A stretch of 64,000 bases of DNA from Triplophysa rosa (GCF_024868665.1 NC_079898.1:21468668-21532667), one strand, 5' to 3'. Shown: positions 11,763 through 24,340, counted from the first letter of the stretch. Notes: generated from the letters alone by a model not told the origin. Program-made: numbers and translations.

Positions 11763-12245
11763 TGCTAAATGTCCTAGCCAGTCTCTAGACCCTAGTCCTA
11801 TAGAAAATCTGTGAAGGAGGCTAAAACTCCAATTTGCTGAGCGACAGCCAACAAACCTTAAAGATTACAGAGGAGTGGACTAAATGTATCCTGACACATG
11901 TGCAAACCTGGTGACCAACTATCAGAAATGTCTTACCGCTGTGCTTGCCAACAAGGGTTTCTCCACAAAGTACAAAGTTATGTTTTGTTCAGGGATCAAA
12001 TACTTATTTCACTAACTGAAATGCAAATCAATATATAACCTTTAGATAACATTTTCAGCAAATTTTTTTATTTGATATTCTGTCTCTATCAGTTAAAATA
12101 AACATTTCATAAAAATTATAGACCCTTCATTCTTTGTAAGCACGTAAACTTACAAAATCAGCAGGGGATCAAATAATTATTTCCCTCACTGTAATAGGCA
12201 AATGTCCATCTGAACAATGCCTTAAAGATGATGAAATTTGACTTA

Positions 12246-12690
12246 AAGGGGTGATTCAACAATGTTTCATTCTGACTTCTTTACAATGTTAAACATGCTG
12301 GCTTCTCATGCTTGACATGGCCAACTTATCAAAAAATGAGTTGGACGTATGACGTAGTATTTCTGTGCTCGATACACTCCCTCAAGGTTCGTATGTTTCG
12401 GAAAGTTTTTCGAACATGAAATTTCCTTACGTAACAACTTTTCTTAGTCCCTTATTGAAAATTCTCCCGGACAAGCACGCCTGCGTCAACCAGCGAGAGC
12501 GGGAGAAAGAGCACGCCCATCAATGTTCCTTCGTTCACGAAATTCAGCTGTGTTTGTTTGTTCACTGCATTTCGATGAGGAATGTTATTTAAACAGTGGA
12601 TATAACATTGGATTTGCAGATCGCTTGAAACTGATAGATGGAGCGATCCCAGCGCTAAAAGATGCCAGACATGAACTGCACACGGTAAGT
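12246..12690 (+). mobile_element. THAP-domain exon fragment, probably transposon-borne
   Basis: Plus-strand translation gives VCSLHFDEECY, the C-terminal Cys/His pair and following hallmark of a THAP zinc finger, then a basic GAIPAL segment. A consensus splice donor (GTAAGT) follows at 12685. The N-terminal CxxxC half of the finger was not found intact upstream. The left flank TTAAAGGGGTGATTC resembles the terminal repeats of fish elements that carry THAP proteins, so this is probably a decayed transposon exon, not a host THAP gene. Confidence 0.5.
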
Positions 12691-14554
12691 GAAACTGAGT
12701 CATATGTCTGTGTTTTGTTGGCAATCGGCGCTTACGTGCATAATGTAAACAACACGAACATATAGTGAATCAACAGTTATGCCGGGATAATGCGATGATG
12801 TATTGTGTGCTCGTGCTTTAGTTTCGCCCCCCGCATGCGTTCAGGAGGCTGTCTGTTTTCGGAAATAATCGTACAGCTGTATCTGTCTTTTATAAATGTG
12901 ATCAAACTAAACACTCTTCGAAGACACGAAGTATGTATTTACTACTCTATAGGTACTCAAGATTAATATGAGATTGGCAAAAACTGTGCGTGTTATATCT
13001 GCTTTAACTTTCACAATGCAAACTGTCTAACAAGCACGCCAAAGCATCACTAATTCAAATATAAAAACAAACTTATAATTGTTATTGCATAAACTGCAAA
13101 ACAAGAGTTGTGACGCATCTAAAGATTCAAACCTTTGGCAACACAGTGTTGCTTTGTAAGCACGCTCTCTGCACTGTTCTTCGATGAATGAATGATTGTA
13201 TTTTGCATTCATTTATGATGAGAGGTGAACCAACAAAGCCTCTGTGGGAGGGCAGTTACCTGGGCAACAGCCAATCAGACGCACTTTAAAAATACTAAAT
13301 CAACCTGCTTGACTGCTCTACACACTCACATGGACTCAAAGGTTATTTGGTCAAAACAAAGCAGTTTGTTGGAAGTCTATTTAAAAGTACATTTACAGCA
13401 GACAACAAAATTTCTGCTCTGCATCACTCCTAAAGTTATTTCTGCGTTTGTTGAATGAACAAGTTGAGTTTTAAAGATTGCGTGAAGAACTCAAGAAGGA
13501 AGGCATTGTTTATATGTATCTAAGAACTAAGGCAAGAAGGAAGACAAACCAAGTCGGACTAATGGACAAATGCAAGGCACATGACAATACATAAGCACAT
13601 TTTCGCTCTCTCTCACAAACAGTGAACTACTACAATCTCTTCAGGCACATGGCCAGCTGACACAAAACTCTACATCTCAACTCTGATGCACTCATCTCTG
13701 TCTGTGCAAGATGCAGGACAGCAGGTAATCTTCAAAGAAACTCAATTCCCTTTTGTGCCTGCAAACACAAGCACTACAAGTCGTAGAAGCTGTGGCACAG
13801 TGTGCTTTTGGACATGTTGGCTTATGGGATCCCAGGTCATGCACCGAACCCGCACCCCTCTCTTACCCCTTACTTTCCTGTCTACTGTCTTTCAACTGTC
13901 CTATAAAAAGACAAAACACCCAAAAATAAAATCTGAAAGCATCAAACCTCCAAGTCCAACTTAACAGGATGTTGGTTTGTCTGTCCTTAAACAACAGAGA
14001 GTGATTCATTAAACTAACAGCATATAATTTATAATCTACATTATTTGCATCACATTCAGTGGGATATAAAGTAAGAAATGATTTTAGATCTGCACAAGAA
14101 TTGTGTATTCTTAAAAGTCGAATTCCTTAACAGCACACTGATAGTTGTCATTCTAGACAAGCACAGACAAGTTGAGATGCACCCTAGAACTTTGCTAGAC
14201 ATTTCACAATCTTACAGAGTAACTTTATAAAGCAGTTATCCCTGCACTCTGAACAGATGCCCTGTTTGGAATTGTATACTAAAATTATCTTACAAAACTG
14301 CCGTTAACAATAACAATGTATAATGAGCATTGTTTACAAATTTTCTGCATGCATGAAAGAACAAAGGCTACATTTGCTATAATGGGAAGTATATAATCAT
14401 TTACATTTACTGATATGTAACAACACGTACTACTGATGCTGTTTGAATCATGATTTCATTCAACTCGTATCAAGGACAGGGGTTACAAAAACTAGTTTTA
14501 AAAAAGTTTTGAAACACCACTAAATAAATACATTTATAGTCGTTCTGAGACTGT
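12691..14554. other. No gene seen
   Basis: AT-rich sequence left of the ppp2r5e exon and probably inside that gene's intron. Reading frames here are short and lack conserved segments. No repeat border or RNA gene was recognised. Confidence 0.4.
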
Positions 14555-14562
14555 TTAGATAT

Positions 14563-15424
14563 TAGGGATGCCACAATACTCAATATAATACTGAAAAGTT
14601 CGGTAAGACCTCCACGGTTCAATACGTGTAAGTGAATTGCGGTTTTCCGGTTTTGAGTTAAAATTTTCTGTGTGCTTAATTACACTGTGTGAACTGGCTC
14701 TGTCCGTGTTTGTCTGTATGCTGAGATAGATAAACGCATCCCCACGAGTAATATCTAATAGCGAGTGGTGGTAGGGCGGTGAATGTCCAAATTTGGCACA
14801 TCAAGAATGTATTTTTACACTGCATACGAAAGCAGCACTTTCGCATTGCTCTCAGCACGTTTAACGAAAGTCATGCCAATCGGCGGCCTTTCGGACAGCT
14901 ATTTTACGTCATAGCAAGAGCGCCTCCAAGCAGCTATTTAGCATTGCATTTCTTCCAATTTATTGCAATGGCAGTGGCGCACCTTGTTAATATATTATCT
15001 TTGGCCTTTCCCATTGAGCGCACACTTACTTCCGTTACAGCCATCGTAAGTTTTGCATGACGTCATTTTAAATACTCTGATGCGCAAACCTCTTCAAGAA
15101 GCTTATTTTACTGGCATGTTGATGAACAGTAAACCAAAAACTGCTGTGAGCTGCCAGTGTAAATCTTTACATTTATTCAATACACCAGGAATTTTTACAA
15201 GTTGATTTTTGCTTCGAGATAATAAAATAAGTCAAGTAAAATAAAGAGAATTTCAGTAAAAGAGTTTCTTTTTCTTCTTAAGTTTTTAATGTTCCTGTCA
15301 CATAAGCATAAAACAATGAAAAACACTTTAATGTGCCGAAGCCATCAGAACCGAACCGAAAACTGTGGGCAAAAAAAACGAGGTTCGTATTGAACCATGG
15401 GTGAGCTGTATCGTTGCATCCCTA
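14563..15424. mobile_element. hAT-type element beside the ppp2r5e splice donor
   Basis: The ends are TAGGGATGCCACAATAC and GTATCGTTGCATCCCTA, inverted with few mismatches. The 8-bp TTAGATAT flanks it at 14555-14562 and 15425-15432. Length is 862 bases, with no transposase frame, so it is non-autonomous. TAGGGATGC termini with 8-bp duplications are typical of hAT elements in fish. Its right duplication ends 16 bases from the donor of ppp2r5e coding exon 1. Confidence 0.88.
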
Positions 15425-15448
15425 TTAGATATTGTGTTAAAGTGTCAC

Positions 15449-15605
15449 CTTTGAGCAGGGGAAGAGGTGTGAGCTCGATTGGTTTGCCCTGAGAGCGGAA
15501 CTGTGAGGAACTCTGAGAACGCTTCTGCTTGGCCTTCCGGACAGACTTCCGGGAAAATCCGTCTACTTTATCCACTGATGGAGGAGTGGTGGCTGCGGAG
15601 GACAT
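15449..15605 (-). CDS. ppp2r5e: ppp2r5e coding exon 1
   Basis: Carries the initiator ATG and residues 1-52 plus one base; phase 1 at its 3' end, as expected for the KD junction of the family. A hAT element sits just beyond the donor. Confidence 0.93.
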
Positions 15606-17391
15606 AGCCCTGGAAAAAAAAACAGAACCGTTTTGGATATTCATCACACAAAATAATTACTGTCACTGTCAGCCATTCCTAAAATATTCTCAAATTTAAA
15701 CTGAAAATGCAATAAATTAATATACTGCCAATGTCATTTCAACAGAGCTTAATGCAATGGTATAAAGTAAAAATCTAGGAATATATATAAAAGTGACATA
15801 ACTGAAAACTCTGAAAAGTATCATCAAATTAATAATCAATCAAGCTTTACATTTATGCATTTGGCAGATGCTTTTATCCAAAGCGACTTACATTGCATTT
15901 TACTATACATTTGTATCTGAGCATGTGCAATCCCTGGGATCAAACCCATGACGGTGGCGATGCTGGCACCATGCTCTAACCACTGAGCTACATGAAAGCT
16001 TTAAAAAGAAATTACTTTGATCAAATGTAATATGATGTGCAGAAAATAGCAGGACACAGTCTGTTAACTTGTATTCCACAAGTCTAGACAGAAGATACTC
16101 ACATACACATGCAGAAGTCATGACAGGAGAAACCAGCTGAGCTTGAGACACAAAAGTAAATGTGAGAGGGTACTAACATAAACTAAATTAAACTAACCCC
16201 TCTGGTTAAGTTAAATAGTGCTTGAAAAACTGGTTTAGATCTAAACTCATGCTTGTGGTGCGACAGCCAATCGGTGAACTCAAAAAAAAAAAAGAAAAAG
16301 TAATTTTTCAACCCATGATCTAAATTGGATGGTCCAAGGCCTGCGCGCAGTTCAATCCAACCATTCAGAACGCTTTGATTTTGATGTCCAAGACGTTTAC
16401 ATTGGCAGCATCTCACTTCTTTGATGTCAGCTAATGGCAACATCCCATAATGCTGCACTGTGTGGCTTGAACAAACAATGCCATCTTTTTTCAAAGCCAA
16501 ATGACAGGCCTCACAGTATCACTACCTGTAAAAGAATAAACCTTCTCTCTGATATCCAAGAACAATGAACGTTACATAAAAAAAGTAACAACTGCACACA
16601 ACACTGACTAAAACAAGCACTCATTGTGGTTCGGTCCCTGAGAATATCTCTAGAAAACAAATCTGACGAAACCTGTTAATTAAACCTGTGTTATTTCTTA
16701 ATTCTAACAGATATGACTGGTCAAAACAATACATTCATATAACTAACTGTATTACAATCTATGGAGCTTATGAAAAATAGAATTTGTAAGAAACTTTGTG
16801 ATCTTGCACACTTCCAGACTTTAACGTTTTAGGAAAGCTGTGCTTTTGGCCAACTTAACTCCGTGTACACAGTTTCTTCTGGAAAAAACATTGTACTTCA
16901 ACAGTGAGATCACAGAAAAATTGATAGAAATAGATTGAGCTTCAGATCAATTTTATATATGAATTTAGTCACAGAAATAAAAACATCTCTAAACTGATTA
17001 TAATTATTGCTGACAGAACTTTCTTCTGTCCTATAAGGTAAAAAAAACTATAATAACACCCCGTAGTAATATTACAAAACTACTATAACAACCTGTACCA
17101 AACAAACCTTCTCAAAGACCAAACCAAACAATCTACACAAGAGAAACACTAAGCAAGTTTAAGAAATCATTGGACATTATCTTATCTTATTAGCATGCTG
17201 TGTTATTGTTGGTGATGAGATCTCCAGTACCAAACAGCCGGCAGATGAAGTGAACCAGACCATGGAAACAGGGCACAAAGTCACAGTGCCACTGAGCCGA
17301 TGCAAGAAGTCGGCAAAAGCAGCTAGAGATGCAGGTTTATGATAATTTATTATATTTGATGGGCCTAAATACACACACATAATATATATAT

Positions 17392-17432
<41 letters not shown>

Positions 17433-18100
17433 TATAAACCAGAACCAGCTGACAGACTATTAGATCTGCATCCCAAAACCACACCAACAAAAACAACAGA
17501 TGAAGATTAAGCTTTCTTCATGAACTTTCCCTGATCCACCCTTGCAATTTTTGTTTTACAGACCGACGTGTCAAATGTGTTTTAGTAACATTCTTTTCCC
17601 CCCCACTTTAGCTACACGTACTTGTATATGATGCTTTCGATCCAAATCTCATTTTAAGGGCTACGCTGTAAAATCTTAACCATCAACGCGAGCCGGATGC
17701 AAACTTGAGCTGCAAAAACCTTTAAATATTCAACTTACCTTGATGTTTTCGATGTGAGGACCTGGTTTGAGTGTTTCTAACCGTCTTCCCTCCTTCAAAG
17801 CCTCTCGAAGCAGCAGGAAAAGAAAAAGAAAGACACAAAATCTGTTTTGGCCTTAAAAACTGCCAAACCCACAGCAATAATCCCATCAAACACTCAAATT
17901 TCTGACGATAGAAAAATATCCAGCTGAAATATAATCATCCCCGGATGTTTCTTTATATCCACACGCTAAGATTATATGGTATTTTTTCAAGAAAATATTA
18001 TTTATTAGGAAAAATCTGCCCTTTTTCCTCACTATTGTCAATACCACTGGGCTGAGTCCATGGCACACATAACACCGACACGCTCTAGCATGCTGGGCCG
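15449..18100 (-). CDS. ppp2r5e: PP2A regulatory subunit B56 epsilon, first exons only (partial)
   Basis: The only coding exon in the window is 15605-15449: ATG at 15605, 52 codons plus one base, donor GTGACA. It encodes [20 protein letters not shown] and continues [20 protein letters not shown] to LTPLPLLK, matching the vertebrate B56-epsilon N-terminus almost residue for residue. This regulatory subunit targets the PP2A phosphatase core to substrates. The basic stretch after residue 20 precedes the HEAT-repeat domain, whose exons should lie left of the window. The acceptor is TTTCCAG directly before GGCT and the ATG. A non-coding first exon with a GTAAGT donor is likely at 17739 to about 18100. 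Fish may have two copies (a and b); which one this is cannot be told. Confidence 0.93.
15846..15998 (-). mobile_element. tRNA-derived SINE
   Basis: On minus it starts with TAGCTCAGTGGTTAGAGCA (A-box-like) and, about 30 bases later, GGGTTTGATCCC (B-box-like), the split polymerase III promoter of a tRNA head. It ends in the common teleost tail AAGTCGCTTTGGATAAAAGC and TGCCAAATGC. It lies in the first ppp2r5e intron. Confidence 0.75.
15999..17738. other. ppp2r5e 5' intron, no gene
   Basis: Intronic sequence between the likely untranslated first exon and coding exon 1. It is AT-rich, with a polypurine run near 16280 and a microsatellite near 17.4 kb. No conserved coding segment was found. Confidence 0.5.
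17372..17437. repeat. CA/TA microsatellite
   Basis: Alternating ACACACAC and TATATATA runs with a few interruptions. Confidence 0.9.
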
Positions 18101-18130
18101 GGTTCGGGCCTACAGCGACACGCCATTGGT
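17739..18130 (-). promoter_or_regulatory. ppp2r5e: Likely ppp2r5e untranslated first exon and promoter
   Basis: Minus-strand sequence ends in ACATCAAG followed by the strong donor GTAAGT (exon end 17739). Upstream, around 18060-18130, the base composition turns GC/CpG-richer and an inverted CCAAT box (ATTGG) lies near 18124. There is no coding potential, so this is read as 5' UTR exon and core promoter of the downstream B56-epsilon exon. The start site is not fixed. Confidence 0.5.
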
Positions 18131-20406
18131 CGGTTTGAAGACTCTTTAGGACATGATTGGGGAATGTTTATGTCAATCACCAAGCAAAGGGGCGGACAAC
18201 CCCCGAGGCTTCTCAACAGATGAATAGAGAAGTTAGGTTGAGGTGTGTGCGAACAGGAAAGAGTCGCCTTACTACTATTATATGTAATTTATACACATAC
18301 ATTATAATTTCCACAACATACTTTACAATTAACATTATTAATATATAACTCGGATTTACTTGTCCTCCGGTAATGCTAAAAGCTACTATTCTCTCAAAAG
18401 CAGTTTATTTTAAACACAAATCTATTGTTAAAAGCTAATTACGGTATAAATAAAACTGAACTGAATCCACTTATTTTTCGCCTTTGATAACTGAAAATGT
18501 ATCGACAATTTTAGGAGGGGGAAAGAAAAGGAAATACTTCCTCGTTTCAGGAATGAAGTTTATCCTGTAAGTTACCATGACCCATGCCTTATGAGGAGAG
18601 ACTCATTCCGATGACGAGCAGACCTGGTATGAAATATTAGCAGCAGATCATACGTGCACTCATTGTAATACGGTATGCTTTACGTTTGGCTGTGGTGTGG
18701 TTTCATGTGCACAACAGGAAATATGTGTGCACGCGCCCGCACTCACGTCATGGGGGCGCAGACGTACGTCTGGAGACGCAAAAAGAAAACTGTTAAATTG
18801 TTTTAAACTGTAAAATTAAAACGGTTTAATTTATTTTTTGTTTAAAATAGTTTGTTCATTCGTGTGTACTTGATTCTTAAAAATATTTTATATTTATATT
18901 ATAAATGGATAAATAATTTACTTTCCCATTTGGGGATTTTGGACAGGGTAATGAAAAAAAACAACTCTATTAAAAATATTACTGTAATGCTAATTATTAT
19001 TGTCTTTTTTTAAAGACATCAGATTTAGAGGATTATTTTTTCGTTAATTTATTTTCCATGAACACAAATGACAGTTTCTCACTTTCTATCCTTTCCTGTT
19101 CCAGTTGGCAAATGCCAAATTCTTATCAAGTTCTGCATCCAGTTAAACATTTAGCATTGTTGAATGTTTCTGAGGATGAGGAAGTTTCTGTTCACTGGGT
19201 AATGAACAAATAGTCTACGTGCCATCCTGTTGTGTTTGGGGTTTACATTTAAACTCACCAGGTCCTGCATGACAGCAGAAAGCCCAATGTGGTCTCAATA
19301 TCTCTGATTACACTGTGTGATCTCAGAAACAAATGAACAAAATCAAACACCTTGAAGAATGTAGAATCTGGCAGACAAACACTGTCTGTTTGGGGGCTCA
19401 CGTTTGTATTTCATAGGCAAAACAGTAGTTCTCCAACAATACCTTCTATTAATGAGATTCAACTTCCCATTTCTCATCTGCTTTCCCAGAATGTAAAATT
19501 ATATGGCGTTAGAATAGTTGTGTATTACCAAATAAAAATAAAATGATTCACAAATAAATGTAGAGAGTTTCACAAACATTTAATATTCACAAATAGAATG
19601 GGATCAATGACTAAAATATTTTTGACCTTTTTTGTAGCTTTGTATTGATAAGACAGTCAAAAACACCAGAAAAAGGTTTTTCTTACCTAAAGACATCTTT
19701 TCAATGACTCCAACAGAAACAGAGACATAATTGTTTTAGGGAGGACAAGAGCCTGTATTTATAATATCAAAGTTGTTTTAAACTACATCTGAACGGGAGA
19801 GAGGGGAAAAGGACCACAAGCCAGGACTTGAAGTTGGGTCGCCCGTTCTGCTCCACAACATGTCCACCACTGGACTACTGGCATCGACGATTATAATATT
19901 CTTAGTCAGAAATTTGACTCCGTAGCAGTAACGTCCTCAGAAAGCCCTGTATGGATGGAAAAATATTTATAAACAAAATTAAACTGATGGCGATAATATA
20001 AAAAGAAAATATAATATCACAACAAATTAATCAGGACACAGTGGCTGCACCTAAAGCTGTAAAATGCTACTCTTCGGAGGATGATCCTTAAAGGGTAGGA
20101 ATCCAATGTTTGTTCCACTTCTTGTCTTCAGAGATACCTGCTTATAAAACAACTAGCAAAGTAGAAGATTGTGCCTAATATGGACTGACTCGCTAGCTGT
20201 ATGATGTCTCATCATTTGTCATGATTATTTGAATGTAATTGTAATCGGGAATCCCAATAAAGCACGTACAAAGCATTAATTTGATTCCAATTTATTTATT
20301 ATACTTTGGAAGAAGTTCAATCCTGTTTTAATTTTTGAATTTTTTTCCAGAATTGTCTTTATCTATACCCACTATTTACAGTCAAACCAAAAATTATTTA
20401 CACACT
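18131..20406. other. Intergenic, no gene seen
   Basis: AT-rich sequence with a CpG-containing patch near 18720-18780 that could be a distal regulatory element. No conserved protein segment was recognised on either strand. Confidence 0.4.
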
Positions 20407-21067
20407 GGGGCCGATTGCACCATCTGTGCGTAAATTACAACCTAGCCTAGTTTTGACTTAAACGGGCACTAAGTTACAACTTACGCACTACTAAATGTCT
20501 TTTAGTTGCACAATTCAACTTAGTTGAAGCGTAACGTTACGTATAAACTAAATATTTACAGAAGCCTCCTGTCAGGAGTAACTGTAGGAATAAAATAGTA
20601 GACTCAATGAACTAGCGCACCTCTGTGTTGTGCATGTCAAAATAAAATCATCTGTATTGTTTTTAATTAGCATTTGTTTATTAATTTATCATATTTAATA
20701 CCTATTATGTTATTCATAATTAGGTAGTATTATATTTAATAAAAACATATTTTTACCGTTATTATTTAATGTAAAATAAGTTTAAATCAAAAACTTTTTG
20801 AAATTCACAACATTTCAACACAATTTTTCCTCACGACTTTAAAGGCTGCTATTGGACTATTGAAGGTAAACGTCATATTATGCGACTTTGCATTACTTTA
20901 CGGAGAGGTTGCGACCTACTAGCTACGTTCTGCCTTAAGACCAAATGGTGCAACCGAATAACGAACAGAGTTAGTTGCAAACTAGCTAGTAGTTACTAAG
21001 CCTCTAGTGTGGACTTTACGTTCACATTTAAGAAAGAACTTACGAATGGCTGGTGCAACCCTACCCC
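20407..21067. mobile_element. Short inverted-repeat element (MITE-like)
   Basis: The left end GGGGCCGATTGCACCATCTG and the right end TGGCTGGTGCAACCCTACCCC are imperfect inverted copies, and both contain a GCACCA/TGGTGC core. Smaller matches (GTAAGTT against AACTTAC) recur inside, as in fold-back elements. No coding sequence. Confidence 0.55.
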
Positions 21068-21402
21068 AGATCTAATTTTTGATATTTTTACTAGTGGGTG
21101 CAGGACACTGTAGTTCATTTACGTAAGTGAGGATAGCAAAACAAAGTAAAATATGAAATATTATACCAAAAAATGATTCATGTCTTTCTACACTACAGAC
21201 TGAACAAAATTAAGCATTGCTTGGTAATTGTTTTCCCTAAATTGGTATTATCTAATTGTGTGCTTGAATTTAACAGGTGACCGCTATTCAGCCTAATCCA
21301 TTACATACCTTTCTATCAAAGTTATCTGACATTATCAAGATGAATTTGTTCTGACAGTTTAACTCAGAATTCTTGTCATATTTCATTTCTATTTTCTAAT
21401 CA

Positions 21403-22750
21403 AGGTTGATGGATCTTGATGTTTGAACTTGAGCCTGAAGGAGGTCTTTTCTGGAAGGTAGAGTTCTCATAGCATCTACCTACATTGGTTAAACCTGTTG
21501 TGTCTGTTGACAAGCAGATGCTGCATTCTTGGATCATTGAAGTATCGTTCCTTAAGAACAAGTTCAAGTTGCTCTTTTTGCTGTTTTTTTTTGCTTTTTG
21601 TTCCTTCTTCAGTCTCTTTCTTGAGTCCCTCCATTCTTTAAATGTCAAAATGTTCACAAAGGATTGTTGGTTCTTATTGGCATTGGATGCTGGCTCTTGT
21701 GTATTATTCTGCCTCTGTAAATACTCCCTCTCATCAGGTAATGGAATAAAATGCCCTTTGGGGATTGGTGGAAGAACGAACAAGCTCTCTTGTCTTCTGG
21801 CGATAGGAACGTTGAGTATCTCTATCGAATCATGTTCTTCTGTTGCAGATGGTGTAGACACATCCTCTTCAACCTCAGTTTTGCTCTCCACCACCACTGC
21901 AGCATCTTTGATTTTAGGGTCCCTTTCTGTTTCCATCCATGCAGGTTTTGGTGTTGAAGGTGGTGAAGCATAATCAATTATCTTCTTTCTTTGTCCTTGT
22001 TTTATCCCCTCTACCCATGGCAGTATTTCAACTTCAATTTCATCCTCAGATTCTTCCTTATCTTCCTTCTCTGAAGCTGGTGGACTGCTATATTCCTGTA
22101 CCTCTGTATAAGTCACCTCTGTATGACCTTCAGACTCTGTGACTTCCACGCTGGTCGGCACAGTGGATGGGGGACAGTGACAAGATTTCCACTTCAGGAG
22201 ACAGACTTCGGTGTGGAGCGGCCTCCTTAGTCAGCCGTGGTTTCTTTCGTGTCATTCTTTCTTCATGCTTTTCAGGCGATCTCTCTTCTTTTACCGCCCT
22301 GACCTTTTTTCACTGTGCTGGTCGGGCACCGTGGCACGATTCCTTCTTCGGGGGATGGACTTCGGTTCAGAGTGGCCACTTGAATCAGCAGTGGTTTCTT
22401 ATGTGTCACCGTTTCTTCATGCTTTTCCGGCGATCTTACTTGTTTTATCGCCCTGATCGGAGGTATTTTTGTCACTGTGCTGGTTGGGCACCATGACACG
22501 ATTTCTTCTTCGAGGGATGGACTTCGGTTCAGAGTGGCCACTTTAATCAGCAGTGGTTTCTTATGTGCTCTTCCTTCACGCTTCACCTGCATCTCTATGT
22601 GGTCTAGCTCTTCAACCCCAGGCATTTCATTTCCTGTGTTGGATGTGTAGAGTTCGAACCCAGCAGGTGAAGGTTGATGCTGAGGGGTCATGTCAATCAA
22701 CAAGGGTTCCAGTGTTTCAAACAGAATATTATCAGGTGAAGCTTCAGGTG
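21403..22750 (-). pseudogene. Unrecognised acidic repeat protein, frame-disrupted
   Basis: I do not recognise this gene. On minus, the 5' part (22750-22272) encodes a Pro/Ser/Glu-rich protein with a tandem 54-residue repeat whose core is HKKPLLIKVATLNRSPS followed by an acidic EEEIV motif and PTSTV. The period is 162 bases between the copies near 22548 and 22386. A third copy near 22232 is only 154 bases further, an 8-base deletion that shifts the frame. The 3' part (22161-21403) is a 250-residue open frame in another frame, acidic first (EKEDKEESEDEIEVEILPWV), then basic (RDSRKRLKKEQKAKKNSKKS). A Tc1 fragment cuts the 5' side. It could be a decayed lineage-specific gene or a spliced gene whose junctions I cannot see. 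Confidence 0.4.
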
Positions 22751-22751
22751 T

Positions 22752-23361
22752 CATGGAGATGCAGATTTCATTTTCCAACAGGACTTGGCACCTGCACACA
22801 GTGCCAAAGCTACCAGTACCTGGTTTAAGGACCATGGTATCCCTGTTCTTAATTGGCCAGCAAGCTCACCTGACTTTAACCCCATAGAAAATCTATGGGT
22901 TATTGTGAAGAGGAAGATGCGATATGCCAGACCCAACGATGCAGAAGAGCTGAAGGCCACTATCAGAGCAACCTGGACTCTCATAACACCTGAGCAGTGC
23001 CACAGACTGATCGACTCCATGCCACGCCGCATTGCTGCAGTAATTCAGGCAAAAGGAGCCCCAACTAAGTATTGAGTGCTGTACACGCTCATACTTTTCA
23101 TGTTCATACTTTTCAGTTGGCCAAGATTTCTAAAAATCCTTTCTTTGTATTGGTCTTAAGTAATATTCTAATTTTCTGAGATACTGAATTTGGGATTTTC
23201 ATTAGTTGTCAGTTATAATCATCAAATTAAAAGAAATAAACATTTGAAATATATCAGTCTGTGTAATGAATGAATATAATATACAAGTTTCACTTTTTGA
23301 ATGGAATTAGTGAAATAAATCAACTTTTTGATGATATTCTAATTATATGACCAGCACCTGT
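22752..23361 (+). mobile_element. Tc1/mariner 3' half
   Basis: The plus strand encodes the C-terminal part of a Tc1 transposase: DADFIFQQDLAPAHSAK, then WFKDHGIPVLNWPASSPDFN, PIENLWVIVKRK and a stop at 23075. This includes the second catalytic aspartate region and the DDE glutamate in the PIENLW context. The 3' end is near the TGACCAGCACCTGTA terminal sequence at about 23361. The N-terminal half is missing. The left edge abuts the orphan repeat gene, so the insertion, or a deletion with it, disrupted that gene. Confidence 0.85.
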
Positions 23362-24340
23362 ATATACTATACTTTTTTCAACTATGGTAGTCAATGGTGC
23401 TCCAGAAATCTCAAGTTGCTAACATTTTTCCATTGACTGTCTGACTGATTTTTAGCATTGTACATTAATAAATATTCATATTTATCTCCTGTTATCTGTC
23501 TTTTTTTAGCTTAAAGTGTTTGTTCTCTTATTTTTGTACTGTGAGTGAAACAAGGGAGCATTTCACATTCACATCGTGCCTAATTGCAACGAGCACAGTA
23601 TACAAAGCTACGTTTACAAGTAACGTTAGCTACAAACAATTTTGATAATCCCGGTTTATTTGTTTTTATTTACTACAGTATATTATTAAAATATTTCCCT
23701 TCGACCAGCAGACCAGCACTTGTACTGTACTGTAAACGGTTCTTTCTATTTTGTGTAGCTCAAAAATCTTTTGTTGCCCATCAGAACTATATACTTTGGT
23801 TTTGGACTGGATAACATCATGTTTCTAGTCACCTTGGTGTGCTAAGAAAATGTAAGAATCAATGAAAATATACTTGAGAGATGTTTCACTCGTAAGAATT
23901 TCTGGGGGGGCTAATAATTGTGGCCTGAGTGTATTACAGAAAAACATTTATTTTATAATGTGATTTTCCCCCACTTTCAATTGTTTTATTTCAATGAAAC
24001 ATTGGATCTTTGTGAATTTTTTTATTAAAAAATCAAAAGGAGAAACAATGCAGATTTATTTTCACAGCATTCTTTGCTCATAGGGGGCTGATATTTTTGT
24101 CCCCAACTGTATATACTTTTCCATAACAGAAACAGTGCATACTTTAAGTGCGTAGTATAAGTAGGCGAAGTCAGTCTGTTTCTGATATGGGCTCCCCTCC
24201 TTTTATAAAAAATAGTTTCCCCATGATGCGAATGCAGGTGCAAATTAGTAAATAATCAAGACAATGTGCTTTATAAGGAAAAACAGCTAAGAATGTCCAT
24301 ATGATAAAAATTAAAGCATCAACTTTGTACAGTTCGTAAA
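23362..24340. other. Intergenic with a second Tc1 3' relic
   Basis: About 23910-24110 resembles the 3' untranslated end of a Tc1 element (GGCCTGAGTGTATTACAG near 23921 and TTTTTGTCCCCAACTGTATA near 24094). A GTGCGTAGTATAAGTAGGCG stretch near 24147 resembles the terminal repeat of the element at 58.3 kb. No gene was seen. Confidence 0.45.

Larger units (their letters stand above)
9930..12195 (+). mobile_element. Decayed Tc1-type transposon carrying nested insertions
   Basis: Near 10030 a degenerate frame begins MVKTK and continues with recognisable Tc1 transposase segments full of stops and frameshifts (VSNDVRDKIVDLHK, KIRTELHGRSL). A C-terminal relic resumes near 11765-11830, equivalent to the PIENL region. 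The right end (12150-12192) has the typical Tc1 terminal sequence around GATCAAATAATTATTTCCCT. The coding part is split by a LINE/SINE-tail insertion (about 10555-10735) and an inverted-repeat element (10870-11762). It is inactive. Confidence 0.75.

Noticed and set aside
19790..19885. Possible tRNA-like SINE head
   Set aside because: A GGTCGCCC-type box is present but no convincing second promoter box or tail at the right distance.
22553..23032. Frames overlapping the Tc1 fragment on the other strand and frames
   Set aside because: The Tc1 transposase C-terminus in one plus frame explains the region; the others are shadows.
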